64,000 bases of DNA from Christiangramia echinicola DSM 19838 (GCF_000423065.1 NZ_AUHG01000010.1:744001-808000); one strand, 5' to 3'; shown: positions 27,221 to 36,072, numbered from the stretch's first letter. The notes: generated by a model from the letters alone, not told the origin. Numbers and translations are program-made.

Positions 27221-27302
27221 TGCGGGCGAGAGGACTCGAACCTCCACACCTCGCGGCACTAGATCCTAAGTCTAGCGTGTCTACCAATTCCACCACGCCC
27301 GC
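27221..27302 (-). tRNA. tRNA-Leu(TAG)
   Basis: An 82-base cloverleaf on the minus strand. The acceptor stem is GCGGGCG paired with CGCCCGC with discriminator A, the T-arm has GTTCGAGTC, the D-arm has TGGTAGAC, and a long variable arm is present as expected for a class II tRNA. The anticodon loop CTTAGGA gives anticodon TAG (codon CUA). The CCA end is not encoded. Confidence 0.92.
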
Positions 27303-27365
27303 ATTTTAAAGTTTCACAACACTTAGGACTCGTTGTGATTCCCTGCTTAATTACCTAAGCGGGTG

Positions 27366-27395
27366 CAAATATAATTATAGTTTTTAAATTTCAAA
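27366..27395 (-). promoter_or_regulatory. promoter of tRNA-Leu
   Basis: On the minus strand TTTG (27392-27395) is separated by 18 bases from TATATTTG (27366-27373), an almost ideal -33/-7 pair for the main Bacteroidota sigma factor. It would produce a leader of about 55-60 bases before the tRNA. Confidence 0.6.
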
Positions 27396-27608
27396 TAGTG
27401 TTGGCAGAAAATATTGAATTTTTTTTCCGAATAATTCAGCCTTTCAAATTCCGTGTTTTTAATAGTCTGAAATACAGTGCGTAATCAAATCATAAAATTT
27501 TTGGAAAAACTGAAAAAGTTTAGGCTTAGCTTATGAAAAGACATGATGATTGCATTATAGATTTCCAGATAGAACTTAGTAACTTTACGCAAACTTGAAA
27601 ATTAATTC

Positions 27609-29000
27609 ATGGATTCAATAAAAGAATACTTAGATAAGAATAAAGACAGGTTTCTGGATGAATTGGTTGATCTTCTTAAGATTCCTTCTATTTCAGCAGA
27701 TCCCGCTTACAAAGGGGATATGCTAAAAGCTGCAGATGCAGTTAAGGCAAGGTTGCTGGAAGCTGGCTGTGATACTGCAGAAGTTTCACCTACTCCAGGT
27801 CATCCTGTAGTCTATGCTGAAAAGATCATTGATAAAAATTTGCCAACCGTTCTGGTTTACGGTCATTACGATGTTCAGCCACCAGACCCGTTAGATCTTT
27901 GGGATTCTCCACCATTTGAACCGGTGATCAAGGAAACTAAAATTCACCCGGAAGGGGCAATCTTCGCTCGTGGTTCTTGTGATGATAAAGGCCAGATGTA
28001 TATGCATGTGAAAGCAATGGAATACATGACCCAGAATGATGAACTTCCCTGCAATGTGAAGTTTATGATAGAAGGTGAGGAAGAAGTAGGTAGTGAGCAC
28101 CTGGATTGGTGGATCAAAGAGAATAAGGAAAAGCTTCAGAATGATGTTATTCTAATTTCAGACACCGGAATGATCTCTAAAGACACTCCTTCAATTACTA
28201 CGGGTCTTCGCGGACTTTCTTATGTGGAAGTTGAGGTAACCGGGGCAAATCGTGATTTACACTCCGGGCTTTATGGTGGTGCAGTAGCTAATCCTTTGAA
28301 TATATTGAGTGAAATGATCGCTCAACTGACTGACGAGAATAATCATATTAGCATTCCAGGTTTTTATGATAACGTTGAAAACCTTAGCGATGAGGAAAGA
28401 TCTAAAATGGCTGAAGCTCCATTTAGCCTAGAGGAGTATAAAGAGAAACTCGATATCAGGGATGTTCATGGTGAAAAAGGATATTCTACTTTAGAGAGAG
28501 GGTCAATTAGACCAACTCTTGATGTTAATGGAATGTGGGGTGGATATATTGGAGAAGGGGCCAAGACGGTTCTTCCTTCAAAAGCATACGCTAAGATCTC
28601 CATGCGTCTCGTGCCAAACCAGGATTGGAAAGAGATCACTGAACTTTTCAAAAAACATTTTGAAAGTTTAGCACCAGATTCGGTAAAAGTTGAGGTGAAG
28701 CCGCATCACGGTGGGTATCCCTACGTAACACCAATAGACACTATTGGGTATCAGGCGGCGAGTGCAGCCTATGAAGAAACATTCGGAAAAACCCCGATTC
28801 CGCAAAGAAGCGGAGGAAGTATCCCGATCGTTTCCCTGTTTGAAAAAGAGCTGGATAGTAAGATCATCCTGATGGGATTCGGTTTAGATACTGATGCGAT
28901 ACATTCTCCAAATGAGCACTTCGGAATCTGGAATTATCTGAAAGGGATTGAAACCATTCCATGGTTCTATAAGCATTTTACTGAAATGAGTAAAAAATAA
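27609..29000 (+). CDS. M20 family dipeptidase
   Basis: A 463-residue cytoplasmic M20 peptidase of the carnosinase/CNDP-like group (no signal peptide). The zinc motifs are in order: YGHYDVQPPDPLDLW (His, Asp), GSCDDKGQ (Asp), EGEEEVGS (Glu-Glu) and the C-terminal region with HSPNEHFG. The lid domain has the DLHSGLYGG signature of this subfamily. It hydrolyses dipeptides in related enzymes. A TAACTTTA -7-like box is at 27580-27587, 22 bases before the ATG. It stands alone and is followed by repeats. Confidence 0.9.
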   Translation: MDSIKEYLDKNKDRFLDELVDLLKIPSISADPAYKGDMLKAADAVKARLLEAGCDTAEVSPTPGHPVVYAEKIIDKNLPTVLVYGHYDVQPPDPLDLWDSPPFEPVIKETKIHPEGAIFARGSCDDKGQMYMHVKAMEYMTQNDELPCNVKFMIEGEEEVGSEHLDWWIKENKEKLQNDVILISDTGMISKDTPSITTGLRGLSYVEVEVTGANRDLHSGLYGGAVANPLNILSEMIAQLTDENNHISIPGFYDNVENLSDEERSKMAEAPFSLEEYKEKLDIRDVHGEKGYSTLERGSIRPTLDVNGMWGGYIGEGAKTVLPSKAYAKISMRLVPNQDWKEITELFKKHFESLAPDSVKVEVKPHHGGYPYVTPIDTIGYQAASAAYEETFGKTPIPQRSGGSIPIVSLFEKELDSKIILMGFGLDTDAIHSPNEHFGIWNYLKGIETIPWFYKHFTEMSKK

Positions 29001-29015
29001 GTTTGCTTCTTCTGT

Positions 29016-29073
29016 TGTCATCCTGAACTTGATTCAGAATCTTCAGAGAAGCTGTTTCCAGCTCAGCTTGACG
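29016..29073. repeat. dispersed palindrome pair (divergent)
   Basis: GTCATCCTGAACTTGATTCAGAATC is followed after about 10 bases by a degenerate inverted partner ending CAGCTTGACG. Together they can fold into one long hairpin. This is the leftmost copy of the family. Confidence 0.7.
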
Positions 29074-29115
29074 AAGAAATAATAAGAATAATCGTTATCT
29101 ATAATACGATTAATA

Positions 29116-29187
29116 GTCATTTCGATCACAGGGAGGAATCTCATAGAGTATTGAGATTTCTTAGTCGTTTCACTTTTTCGAATTGAC
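29116..29187. repeat. dispersed D-type repeat
   Basis: GTCATTTCGATCACAGGGAG opens the element and a CAGTCGTTTCACTTT-like half ending GAATTGAC closes it. The two ends are complementary, giving a long imperfect hairpin. Similar copies lie at 31510-31574 and 31996-32075. Confidence 0.7.
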
Positions 29188-29286
29188 TTAAAACCTTAAT
29201 CAGTTATTCCTATTAATGGGGAGTCAGATTTATTAAAATTTGATTCCCCGTTTTTATATCTTAGCGCCTCAAAATTTTTTAACAAC

Positions 29287-31374
29287 ATGAATAAAATATT
29301 AAGTACTTGTCTGTTAGCTACGGCTCTTACTTTCGTATCCTGTGATCAGGATAAGAAAGGATCAGATTCAGCTCAGGCAGAAACTTCACAGGAAGAATTC
29401 AATTTTAAAGCTGATGAATTCGCAGATCTTAAGATCCTGCGTTATCAGATCCCGGGATGGGAAAATCTTAGCCTTAAAGAGCAAAAACTTGTTTATTACC
29501 TAACTCAGGCAGGACTTTCTGGACGCGATATTATCTGGGATCAGAATTATCGTCATAACCTTAGCATTCGTGAAGCTTTAGAGAATATTTATGTGAATTA
29601 TGAAGGTGATAAATCTTCTGAAGACTGGACTGCTTTTGAAACTTACCTTAAAAGAGTATGGTTTTCAAACGGAATTCACCACCATTATTCAAACGCTAAG
29701 TTGAAGCCTGAATTCAGTAAAGAATATTTCGATACGCTATTAAAAGAAACCAATACAGATCTTACTGGAGAGGCTTATGAAGTGATCTTTAATGATAAGG
29801 ATGCCAAGAAAGTAAATTTGAACGAAGCTGATGGTTTGATCGAAGGTTCGGCGGTGAATATGTATGGCGAAGGGATTACAGCTGCAGAGGTTGATGCGTT
29901 CTATGCGAACAAAAAATCTCCAAATCCTGAAAGACCTCTTGCTTACGGAATAAATACCAAGCTGGTTAAGGAGAATGGAAAGCTGGTTGAAAAAGTATAC
30001 AAAAGCGGCGGACTTTACGGCGAGGCGATCGATGAGATCGTAAAATGGCTGGAGAAAGCTAAAGCAGTTGCTGAAAATGAAAAGCAGGCAAATGCCCTAG
30101 GTCTTTTGATAGACTATTATAATACGGGCGATCTTCAAACATGGGACGAATATAACGTGGCATGGGTTGAAGCTACTGAAGGAAACATCGATTATATCAA
30201 CTCTTTTATAGAAGTATATAACGATCCAAAAGGTTACACCGGTTCTTACGAAAGCATTATCCAGATCAAGGATTTTGATATGTCTGAGAAAATGAGCGTT
30301 GTTGAAAAGAACGTTCAGTGGTTCGAGGATAATTCTCCGATCATGGACGAGCACAAGAAAGATTCTGTAGTTGGAGTTACTTATAAAACAGTAATTGTTG
30401 CTGGGGAATCTGGAGATGCGTCTCCGAGTACACCAATCGGGGTGAATTTGCCTAACTCAAGCTGGATTAGAAAAGAGCACGGAAGTAAATCTGTTTCTCT
30501 AGGAAATATCATCAATGCATATGAAAATGCAGGTGGAACCGACAGGTTAAAGGAATTTGCTCATGATGAAGAGGAAATCGCTCTTTCAGAAAAATATGGA
30601 AAACAGGCAGATAAATTACATACAGCACTTCACGAGGTTGTAGGTCACGCATCTGGTCAGTTAAACCAGGGTGTTGGAACTACAAAGGAGACTTTGAAAA
30701 GCTACGCTTCTACTTTGGAAGAAGGACGTGCAGATCTTGTTGGTTTGTATTACCTGATGGATCCAAAACTTGAAGAGCTTGGACTTACAGACAATGCTGA
30801 AGAGCTAGGGAAAGCTGCTTACAACGATTATATCAGGAATGGTATGGTAACTCAGTTGGTGAGATTGGAGCTTGGAGATGATGTTGAAGAGGCTCACATG
30901 AGAAACCGTCAGTGGGTGAGTGCCTGGGTTTTTGAAAAAGGTAAGGAAGATGGAGTGATAGAAAAAGTTGAGAAGGATGGTAAAACTTACTATGATATCA
31001 AGGATTATAAGAAGTTAAGAGAACTTTTCGGTGAGCTTTTGAAGGAAACTCAGAGAATCAAATCTGAAGGTGATTATGAAGCTGTAAAAGAACTTGTGGA
31101 AAACTACGGAGTAAAGGTAGACCAGAAGATGCACAAGGAAGTTCTGGACAGAAATGCTCAGTTCAAGTCTGCCCCTTACAGCGGATTCATCAATCCTGTT
31201 CTAGTTGCTGAAATGGATGATAACGGAGAGATCACTACTATAAAAGTGACTCAACCTGAATCTTTCGAAAAGCAAATGATGGATTATTCTGAAAACTTCA
31301 GCTTTCTAACTGAAAAGAAAGAAGCTAAGGAAAAAGCTAAAAAAGAAGAAACTGTTGAGGCAGCTGAAATGTAA
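29287..31374 (+). CDS. dipeptidyl-peptidase III-like lipoprotein (M49)
   Basis: A 695-residue zinc exopeptidase that removes dipeptides from peptide N-termini. The signal ends in a lipobox (TFVSC, Cys19). The M49 zinc site HExxGH is HEVVGH at 449-454, and the second motif EEGRAD at 478-483 supplies the third ligand and a neighbouring acidic residue. Its length matches M49 enzymes. Lipidation suggests a periplasmic or surface location, unlike the cytosolic eukaryotic enzyme. A strong terminator follows, and the highly acidic/lysine-rich tail (KEAKEKAKKEE) ends the protein. Confidence 0.9.
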   Translation: MNKILSTCLLATALTFVSCDQDKKGSDSAQAETSQEEFNFKADEFADLKILRYQIPGWENLSLKEQKLVYYLTQAGLSGRDIIWDQNYRHNLSIREALENIYVNYEGDKSSEDWTAFETYLKRVWFSNGIHHHYSNAKLKPEFSKEYFDTLLKETNTDLTGEAYEVIFNDKDAKKVNLNEADGLIEGSAVNMYGEGITAAEVDAFYANKKSPNPERPLAYGINTKLVKENGKLVEKVYKSGGLYGEAIDEIVKWLEKAKAVAENEKQANALGLLIDYYNTGDLQTWDEYNVAWVEATEGNIDYINSFIEVYNDPKGYTGSYESIIQIKDFDMSEKMSVVEKNVQWFEDNSPIMDEHKKDSVVGVTYKTVIVAGESGDASPSTPIGVNLPNSSWIRKEHGSKSVSLGNIINAYENAGGTDRLKEFAHDEEEIALSEKYGKQADKLHTALHEVVGHASGQLNQGVGTTKETLKSYASTLEEGRADLVGLYYLMDPKLEELGLTDNAEELGKAAYNDYIRNGMVTQLVRLELGDDVEEAHMRNRQWVSAWVFEKGKEDGVIEKVEKDGKTYYDIKDYKKLRELFGELLKETQRIKSEGDYEAVKELVENYGVKVDQKMHKEVLDRNAQFKSAPYSGFINPVLVAEMDDNGEITTIKVTQPESFEKQMMDYSENFSFLTEKKEAKEKAKKEETVEAAEM

Positions 31375-31396
31375 TATTTCTTTTTTCTGAAATTAT

Positions 31397-31424
31397 AAAG
31401 CCCGGCAATTGCCGGGCTTTTTTT
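31397..31424 (+). terminator. rho-independent terminator
   Basis: A perfect stem AAAGCCCGGC/GCCGGGCTTT with an AATT loop (31397-31420) is followed by more T. It lies 22 bases after the M49 peptidase stop. Its symmetry and T/A flanks would let it act in both directions. Confidence 0.88.
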
Positions 31425-31428
31425 ATAT

Positions 31429-31488
31429 GTCATTCTGAACGAAGTGAAGAATTTTATCAATAGAAGCTGAAACAAGTTCAGCTCGACG
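31429..31488. repeat. dispersed C-type repeat pair
   Basis: GTCATTCTGAACGAAGTGAA leads into GAATT and is followed by an inverted half, GAAGCTGAAACAAGTTCAGC with a CTCGACG end. Same family as the copies at 31588-31680. Confidence 0.7.
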
Positions 31489-31509
31489 TACCTAGAATAA
31501 ATGATTAAC

Positions 31510-31574
31510 GTCATTTCGACCAAAGGGAGAAATCTGTTCAAAAGAGATTTTTCAGTCTTTTCTTTCGAAATGAC
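31510..31574. repeat. dispersed D-type repeat
   Basis: GTCATTTCGACCAAAGGGAG at the left end and CGAAATGAC at the right end are complementary at their termini; the inner GAGAAATC/GATTTTTC halves also pair. It is flanked by C-type repeats. Confidence 0.7.
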
Positions 31575-31587
31575 TCTAAACACGAAT

Positions 31588-31680
31588 GTCATTCTGAACG
31601 AAGTAAAGAATCTCATCAGTAGAGGTTGAAAATAGTTCAACTTGACGGACTATGTCATTCTGAACGAAGTGAAGAATCTA
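31588..31680. repeat. two C-type repeats with an inverted half between
   Basis: GTCATTCTGAACGAAGTAAA (from 31588) and GTCATTCTGAACGAAGTGAA (from 31654) are direct copies, with a GGTTGAAAATAGTTCAACTT palindrome between them. They reach the 3' end of the next minus-strand gene. Confidence 0.75.
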
Positions 31681-31681
31681 G

Positions 31682-31918
31682 CTAGTTAAAATCTGTCTTT
31701 AAATAAAGCCTTTCTACCTTTTCCCTGGCCCACGGAGTTTTGCGTAGAAATTTAAGGCTGGATTTTATGGTAGGATTGCTTTTAAAACAATTGATATTGA
31801 TCCTGTCGGCGAGGCCATCCCAACCATAATATGCATGGAGTTTTTCTACAATTGTAGCTAGCTTTACACCATGTAATGGGTTATTTGGTTGTGGGTTAGA
31901 ATTATTCTGTTCGCTCAT
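31682..31918 (-). CDS. VF530 family DNA-binding protein (DUF2132)
   Basis: A 78-residue protein fitting the VF530 family over its whole length. The core is [31 protein letters not shown] and [18 protein letters not shown]530 of Vibrio is a small helical DNA-binding protein; a nucleoid or regulatory role is inferred only. Its stop codon is directly at the end of a dispersed repeat. Confidence 0.85.
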   Translation of the reverse strand: MSEQNNSNPQPNNPLHGVKLATIVEKLHAYYGWDGLADRININCFKSNPTIKSSLKFLRKTPWAREKVERLYLKTDFN

Positions 31919-31933
31919 AATTTCAACATTTTT

Positions 31934-32075
31934 GTCATTTTGAACTTGCTTCGATCTTATCTATAAAATCGCTTTCAGGATTATTTATTGCTAGTAATTT
32001 CGACCGAAGGGAGAAATCTGCTTGATAATTTAATATTGAAAAGATTTCTCAGTCGTTTCACTTCTTTGAAATGAC
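31934..32075. repeat. degenerate C-type and D-type repeats
   Basis: A degenerate GTCATTTTGAACTTGCTTCG copy is followed by a better D-type unit (31996-32075) beginning TTTCGACCGAAGGGAG and ending TCAGTCGTTTCACTTC then GAAATGAC. The D unit can form a long hairpin. Confidence 0.65.
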
Positions 32076-32163
32076 CTTGAAATCCTTTAACGTAAAGCTA
32101 AACTTAATCAGCTTTTCATTTTGAGACCCTAAAATGAATTCAAGATGATACCAAATTTTGTAA

Positions 32164-32742
32164 TTAAATTTTCTTTACGAATTTGGTAAGTATCACGATC
32201 TGTTGTCCTTCAACTTTTCCTTCGATCTGTTCTGCATTGTCATGAACAAGGGAGACTCTTCTCACTGCAGTGCCTCTTTTTGCGGTCAGGCTCGAACCTT
32301 TTACATTCAAATCTTTGGTTAGTACTACCGTATCTCCGGCTTCAATAACAGCACCGTTACTGTCTTTATGAATTATAACATTCTCAGCTGATTCTTCCTG
32401 AATACCTGCTTTAGCCCATTCCTTTACTTCATCTTCCATATACATCATGTCCAGAAGGTCCTGTGGCCAGCCTTCAGATTTTAATCTGTTCAGCATTCTC
32501 CATGACATCACCTGTACCGCCGGAACTGTACTCCACATACTGTCATTCAAGCATCGCCAGTGATTAGGTTCTACTTTTTCCGGATCTTCGATCTGACCAT
32601 GACAGATATCACAAATAAGAATACTATCTATCAAAACCTCTTCTGGTGAATCTGGAATTGCAAAGACATTAAGGTTTTCATTATTTCCGCATAACTCACA
32701 GGTCGAATCACTACGTTGTCTTAAGCTTTGTTCTAAGGTCAT
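32164..32742 (-). CDS. PhnA domain protein
   Basis: A 192-residue protein. The N-terminal part contains zinc-ribbon-like cysteine pairs (CELCGNN and CDICHG), and the C-terminal SH3-like domain shows the PhnA signature DSNGAVIEAGDTVVLTKDLNVKGSS. Despite its name the PhnA family is not needed for phosphonate use in most bacteria and its role is unclear. It is longer than the about 110-residue short PhnA because of an extra middle region with tryptophans (VQVMSWRMLNRL). Confidence 0.88.
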   Translation of the reverse strand: MTLEQSLRQRSDSTCELCGNNENLNVFAIPDSPEEVLIDSILICDICHGQIEDPEKVEPNHWRCLNDSMWSTVPAVQVMSWRMLNRLKSEGWPQDLLDMMYMEDEVKEWAKAGIQEESAENVIIHKDSNGAVIEAGDTVVLTKDLNVKGSSLTAKRGTAVRRVSLVHDNAEQIEGKVEGQQIVILTKFVKKI

Positions 32743-32760
32743 GGTTATTCAATTTGGCTG

Positions 32761-32768
32761 CAAAGATA
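32761..32768 (-). promoter_or_regulatory. -7 promoter box
   Basis: Minus-strand TATCTTTG matches TAnnTTTG exactly and lies 18 bases upstream of the PhnA start. A matching -33 box was not found. Confidence 0.4.
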
Positions 32769-32809
32769 GTTGAAACTCTAAGCTGATTCAGAGATTATAG
32801 ATATTTTGT

Positions 32810-34519
32810 CTAAGATTCTGAATTTATATAATTCATAACCCTTTCTTCAAGAATTGGCAAAGTAACCACACCTTCCTCCAGGATCACCTCATGAAATTTT
32901 CTGATATCGAAATCCGGTCCTAAAGCTTCTTCCGCTTTCTTTCTTAGCTCTCTTATTTTTAATTCCCCGATCTTATAGGAAACCGCCTGTCCCGGCCATG
33001 AAATATATCGGTCTACCTCGGTATTGATCTCATGAATAGAAAGAGCTGTGTTCTTTTTCATGAAATTCACTGCTTCATCTCTTGTCCAGCCTTTAGCATG
33101 GATCCCCGTATCAACTACAAGTCTGCAGGCACGCCATTGCTCATAGGTAAGCTTTCCGAAGATCTCATAAGGATTGCGATAAATGCCCATTTCCTCGGCT
33201 AAAAATTCTGAATATAATCCCCAGCCTTCCCCAAAAGCAGAAATGTAAAAATTCCTTCTGAACTTCGGAAAATCTTCTCCGAGTTCATTATTCAAAGAGA
33301 TCTGTAGATGATGCCCTGGCACCGCCTCGTGCGCGGTAAGAGATGGCAAAACGTATTTAGGTCTGCTCGGCAGGTTATAGGTGTTTACCCAGTAATACCC
33401 CGGCTGAGTATCATTGGAAGCGCCAATATATCTTCCAGTGGTATATTTAGGTGCAATAGCCGCAGGAACTTCTGCTACTCCATATGGTTTACGCGGAAGT
33501 TTGGTGAAATATGCCGGTAATTTAGCATCGATCCTTTTGGAAATATCCCTGGCGAACATCAACAATTCTTCAGAAGTTTGAGCGTAAAACTGCTCATCGG
33601 TTCTTAGGAAATCAAAGAATTCTGAAAAAGTGCCTTCGAACTCAGTTTCGGCCATTACCTTCTTCATTTCGGTATTGATCCTTTGTACTTCATCAAGACC
33701 AATATTATGAACTTCATCTGCGCTAAGATCTAAAGTGGTGTAATATTCCAGTAAATAATCATAATGCTTTCTTCCATTAGGGGTTTCTGAGACTCCTAAG
33801 GTCTTTCGGGTCTTCGGAAAATATTCGGTTTCAAAGAAGGTTCTGATCCTTTTAAATTCCGGGATCACATTCTGAGTGATTGCTTTTTCCGCAGCATTTA
33901 AAACTGAATCCTTTTGTTTTTGAGATAAGGTAGAAGGAAGATCTTCAAAAGGCTTGTAGAAATAACTTTCCCTGTAATTATCTACAATCTGGCTGTTATA
34001 AGTATTTTCATAACCTTTAAAAATCACCAAAGGCTGAGTGATACCTTCCTTGAGCCCTTTTCTTAATAGTTTAAAATGCTGATCAACATAGGTTGGAACC
34101 GCATTCAATTTGTTGAGGTAAGCTCTCACTTGCGCATAATTATTCAAGTCTCGAATCTGGTAATTGAGGCTTAAATGAAATCCGGAATCAGAAAGTAACG
34201 GATTCAAATACTCCTTGAACTCGTAAGTTTTAACCGTATTTCTCAGATCATACTTAAGTAATTCAGCAGAGATCTTTTGAGTTTCAGAAAGTTCCTCTAA
34301 ATCCAATTCATTCAGTTCTCCCAGTAGATTTTCAGCAAAATCTGCCTGGTTCTTATAATGCTGTTCAGAATAAAGTCCGAGTGGATAATCTGAACGTTTA
34401 TAAGGCTCATAATCCTCAAATTTCGTGATGATCTTTTCGAGAGCAATAGAATCTTTTTGGGCAATAACCGGACTGGAAAGAAGTATAATGATGGCTAGAA
34501 GTGCCGGGAACGATCGCAT
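32810..34519 (-). CDS. exported DUF885 family protein (putative metallopeptidase)
   Basis: A 569-residue protein with a signal peptide (1-20, ending SPVIAQ). It follows the DUF885 family for its length. The HEAVPGHHLQ motif (about residue 400) looks like a zinc-binding HExxxGHH site, and a conserved EGWGLYSEFLAEEMG stretch follows, where Glu is a likely third ligand. Family members are often annotated as carboxypeptidase-like proteins. It is a large periplasmic hydrolase by inference. It is a single gene between PhnA and the YdjM-like gene. Confidence 0.85.
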   Translation of the reverse strand: MRSFPALLAIIILLSSPVIAQKDSIALEKIITKFEDYEPYKRSDYPLGLYSEQHYKNQADFAENLLGELNELDLEELSETQKISAELLKYDLRNTVKTYEFKEYLNPLLSDSGFHLSLNYQIRDLNNYAQVRAYLNKLNAVPTYVDQHFKLLRKGLKEGITQPLVIFKGYENTYNSQIVDNYRESYFYKPFEDLPSTLSQKQKDSVLNAAEKAITQNVIPEFKRIRTFFETEYFPKTRKTLGVSETPNGRKHYDYLLEYYTTLDLSADEVHNIGLDEVQRINTEMKKVMAETEFEGTFSEFFDFLRTDEQFYAQTSEELLMFARDISKRIDAKLPAYFTKLPRKPYGVAEVPAAIAPKYTTGRYIGASNDTQPGYYWVNTYNLPSRPKYVLPSLTAHEAVPGHHLQISLNNELGEDFPKFRRNFYISAFGEGWGLYSEFLAEEMGIYRNPYEIFGKLTYEQWRACRLVVDTGIHAKGWTRDEAVNFMKKNTALSIHEINTEVDRYISWPGQAVSYKIGELKIRELRKKAEEALGPDFDIRKFHEVILEEGVVTLPILEERVMNYINSES

Positions 34520-34581
34520 AAATGGAATTTTTCCTAAATATAAGAAATGTAAATACCTTGAATCGTGAAAATTGTGAATTC

Positions 34582-34631
34582 GTCATCTAAGCTCATATAA
34601 AAAAGATTCTGAAGCAAGTTCAGGAAGACGC
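34582..34631. repeat. degenerate dispersed repeat
   Basis: GTCATCTAAGCTC followed by a GATTCTGAAGCAAGTTCAGG half with a AGACG end keeps the layout of the palindrome pairs but is worn. It lies in the 143-base gap between two genes. Confidence 0.45.
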
Positions 34632-34662
34632 GTTTCCAGTTTAATATTATAGAACAGATTTA

Positions 34663-35667
34663 CTAATTACCCAGAATGCGAGCCCAAAGTCTGGGAAGAA
34701 GTTTTTTCGCATCGGTCATTTCCTTTTCGGTCTCTGTTGCGGTTAGCTCACCATGTTCTTTTGCTAATTCATAACTGAAGATAAATTCTGAATCTGGATC
34801 TTCGATATCCAGGTTTCCAAATCTTAGATCGTTGAAATGTAAACTGCCGTTTTTCGAGGAAAAGGTATACCAGCCTTCGCTTATCTGCAGGAGCCGCTTT
34901 AGGTTTGGATCGTCTTTTAGATTTACAGCCAGGTCGTAATTTTTAGGAACGCTGTAGAATTCAATTGGCTGCGTATCAAAAACTGAATAATTTCCAATTA
35001 AAAAGGCGTTTTCTGTTTCAATATTTGCCGTCCATAATATGGAATTTAGTGGAGTGGGCCTGGTGTCCATTCGCTCATAGGTGATATTCTGTTCTTCCAG
35101 GGAATTTTCAAATTTCTGAAAAGTATAGAATTTTAAAGCCGGGGTTATTACTAATAGATAGATACTGCTAACTATGAGTCCTATCTGGTTATACTTCTTC
35201 CTTCTAGGATCTGTACGTTTAAGTCGCATGGCCATGATAAGAAATACCAGGAATGGTAGCGTATACAGAGGATCAATTACAAAAATATTCTTATAAGCAA
35301 GCCTGAGTTCAAATGGCCAGAACAATTGGGTTCCCCATGTAGTATGTGCATCGAGCAGGGGATGGGTGAAAAGTCCCCAGAACATTAGCCAGGACCAGTT
35401 TTTCCATTTGGCTTCCGACTTTGACTCGATCTTCGAAATGATCCAGCCAAATACCGGAGCAAAGAGAATCGCAAACACAATGGAATGTGAAAATCCACGA
35501 TGGATTTCGATCGCGGTTATCGTATCGAAAAAGTTGCCAACGAAAGTATCCAGATCTGGAATTGTCCCGGCAATGGCACCATATAACGTAGCTTTATTAC
35601 CAATTTTCCTGCCGAGTACTGCTTCTCCAACTGCGGCTCCTAAAACGATCTGGGTAAGTGAATCCAT
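34663..35667 (-). CDS. YdjM-like membrane-bound metal-dependent hydrolase
   Basis: A 334-residue membrane protein. The start MDSLTQIVLGAAVGEAVLG and GTIPDLDTF are the signature of the YdjM/LexA-binding inner-membrane hydrolase family, with His in EIHRGFSHS and HPLLDAHTTWGT as likely metal ligands. Four to five membrane helices lie in the first two thirds, then a soluble C-terminal domain. The E. coli homolog is SOS-regulated, but no LexA-like site is obvious here. The enzymatic reaction is unknown. Confidence 0.85.
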   Translation of the reverse strand: MDSLTQIVLGAAVGEAVLGRKIGNKATLYGAIAGTIPDLDTFVGNFFDTITAIEIHRGFSHSIVFAILFAPVFGWIISKIESKSEAKWKNWSWLMFWGLFTHPLLDAHTTWGTQLFWPFELRLAYKNIFVIDPLYTLPFLVFLIMAMRLKRTDPRRKKYNQIGLIVSSIYLLVITPALKFYTFQKFENSLEEQNITYERMDTRPTPLNSILWTANIETENAFLIGNYSVFDTQPIEFYSVPKNYDLAVNLKDDPNLKRLLQISEGWYTFSSKNGSLHFNDLRFGNLDIEDPDSEFIFSYELAKEHGELTATETEKEMTDAKKLLPRLWARILGN

Positions 35668-35671
35668 GCTG

Positions 35672-35679
35672 CAAATATA
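35672..35679 (-). promoter_or_regulatory. -7 promoter box
   Basis: Minus-strand TATATTTG, only 4 bases from the start codon of the YdjM-like gene, matches TAnnTTTG. If used, the mRNA would be nearly leaderless. Confidence 0.35.
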
Positions 35680-35693
35680 GGTGCTTAATTAGA

Positions 35694-35775
35694 GACCCTG
35701 AATCAAGTTCAGGGTGACTTTATAGTTACCAGAAATCATACGGAACCTGTCATGCTGAACTTGATTCAGCATCTC
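35694..35775. repeat. palindrome pair A-B, copy 1
   Basis: A: CCCTGAATCAAGTTCAGGG within 35694-35718; B: TGCTGAACTTGATTCAGCA within 35749-35775, 30 bases apart and in opposite orientation. The stop codon of the adjacent GIY-YIG relic falls in the end of B. Confidence 0.85.
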
Positions 35776-36058
35776 ATCTTTCAAAAAATAAATCCTTTAA
35801 TTCTGGATTGAAATCTTTGATTAAATTCCATTTCTATTCTTTACGCCAATTCTTTAATTGTTTTTCTCTTGAGATAGCCTGGTTGATATCAGTAAATTCT
35901 TCAAAATAAAGCAAATCAATGAGGTTGTATTTTTTGGTAAAATCTGAACCTTTTCCATTTTTATGTTCAGTAATTCTTTTGTTCAAATCCCCGGTTACAC
36001 CAATATATTTTACAGTTTTATTCTTATTAGAGAGGATATAGGTATAACCTTTTTTCAT
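35774..36058 (-). pseudogene. GIY-YIG nuclease gene, copy 1, cut by a premature stop
   Basis: From ATG 36058 the frame encodes MKKGYTYILSNKNKTVKYIGV, with the GIY-YIG core (YTYIL and YIGV), an Arg in TGDLNKRITEH and the catalytic Glu in REKQLKNW. A TGG to TAG change stops it after 74 residues (35834-35836). The remaining codons (NLIKDFNPELKDLFFE) are still readable up to the old TGA at 35774-35776. The catalytic core is complete, so a shortened product could still fold. Its start is 14 bases downstream of palindrome A (36073-36097). Confidence 0.8.
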
Positions 36059-36072
36059 TTTCAAAAAGTAAA

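Noticed and set aside
31284-31640. 118-codon minus-strand frame through the repeats after the M49 gene
   Set aside because: It reads through C- and D-type repeats, the terminator and the end of the M49 gene; the repeated VEMTLI and SFRMT words are repeat-derived.
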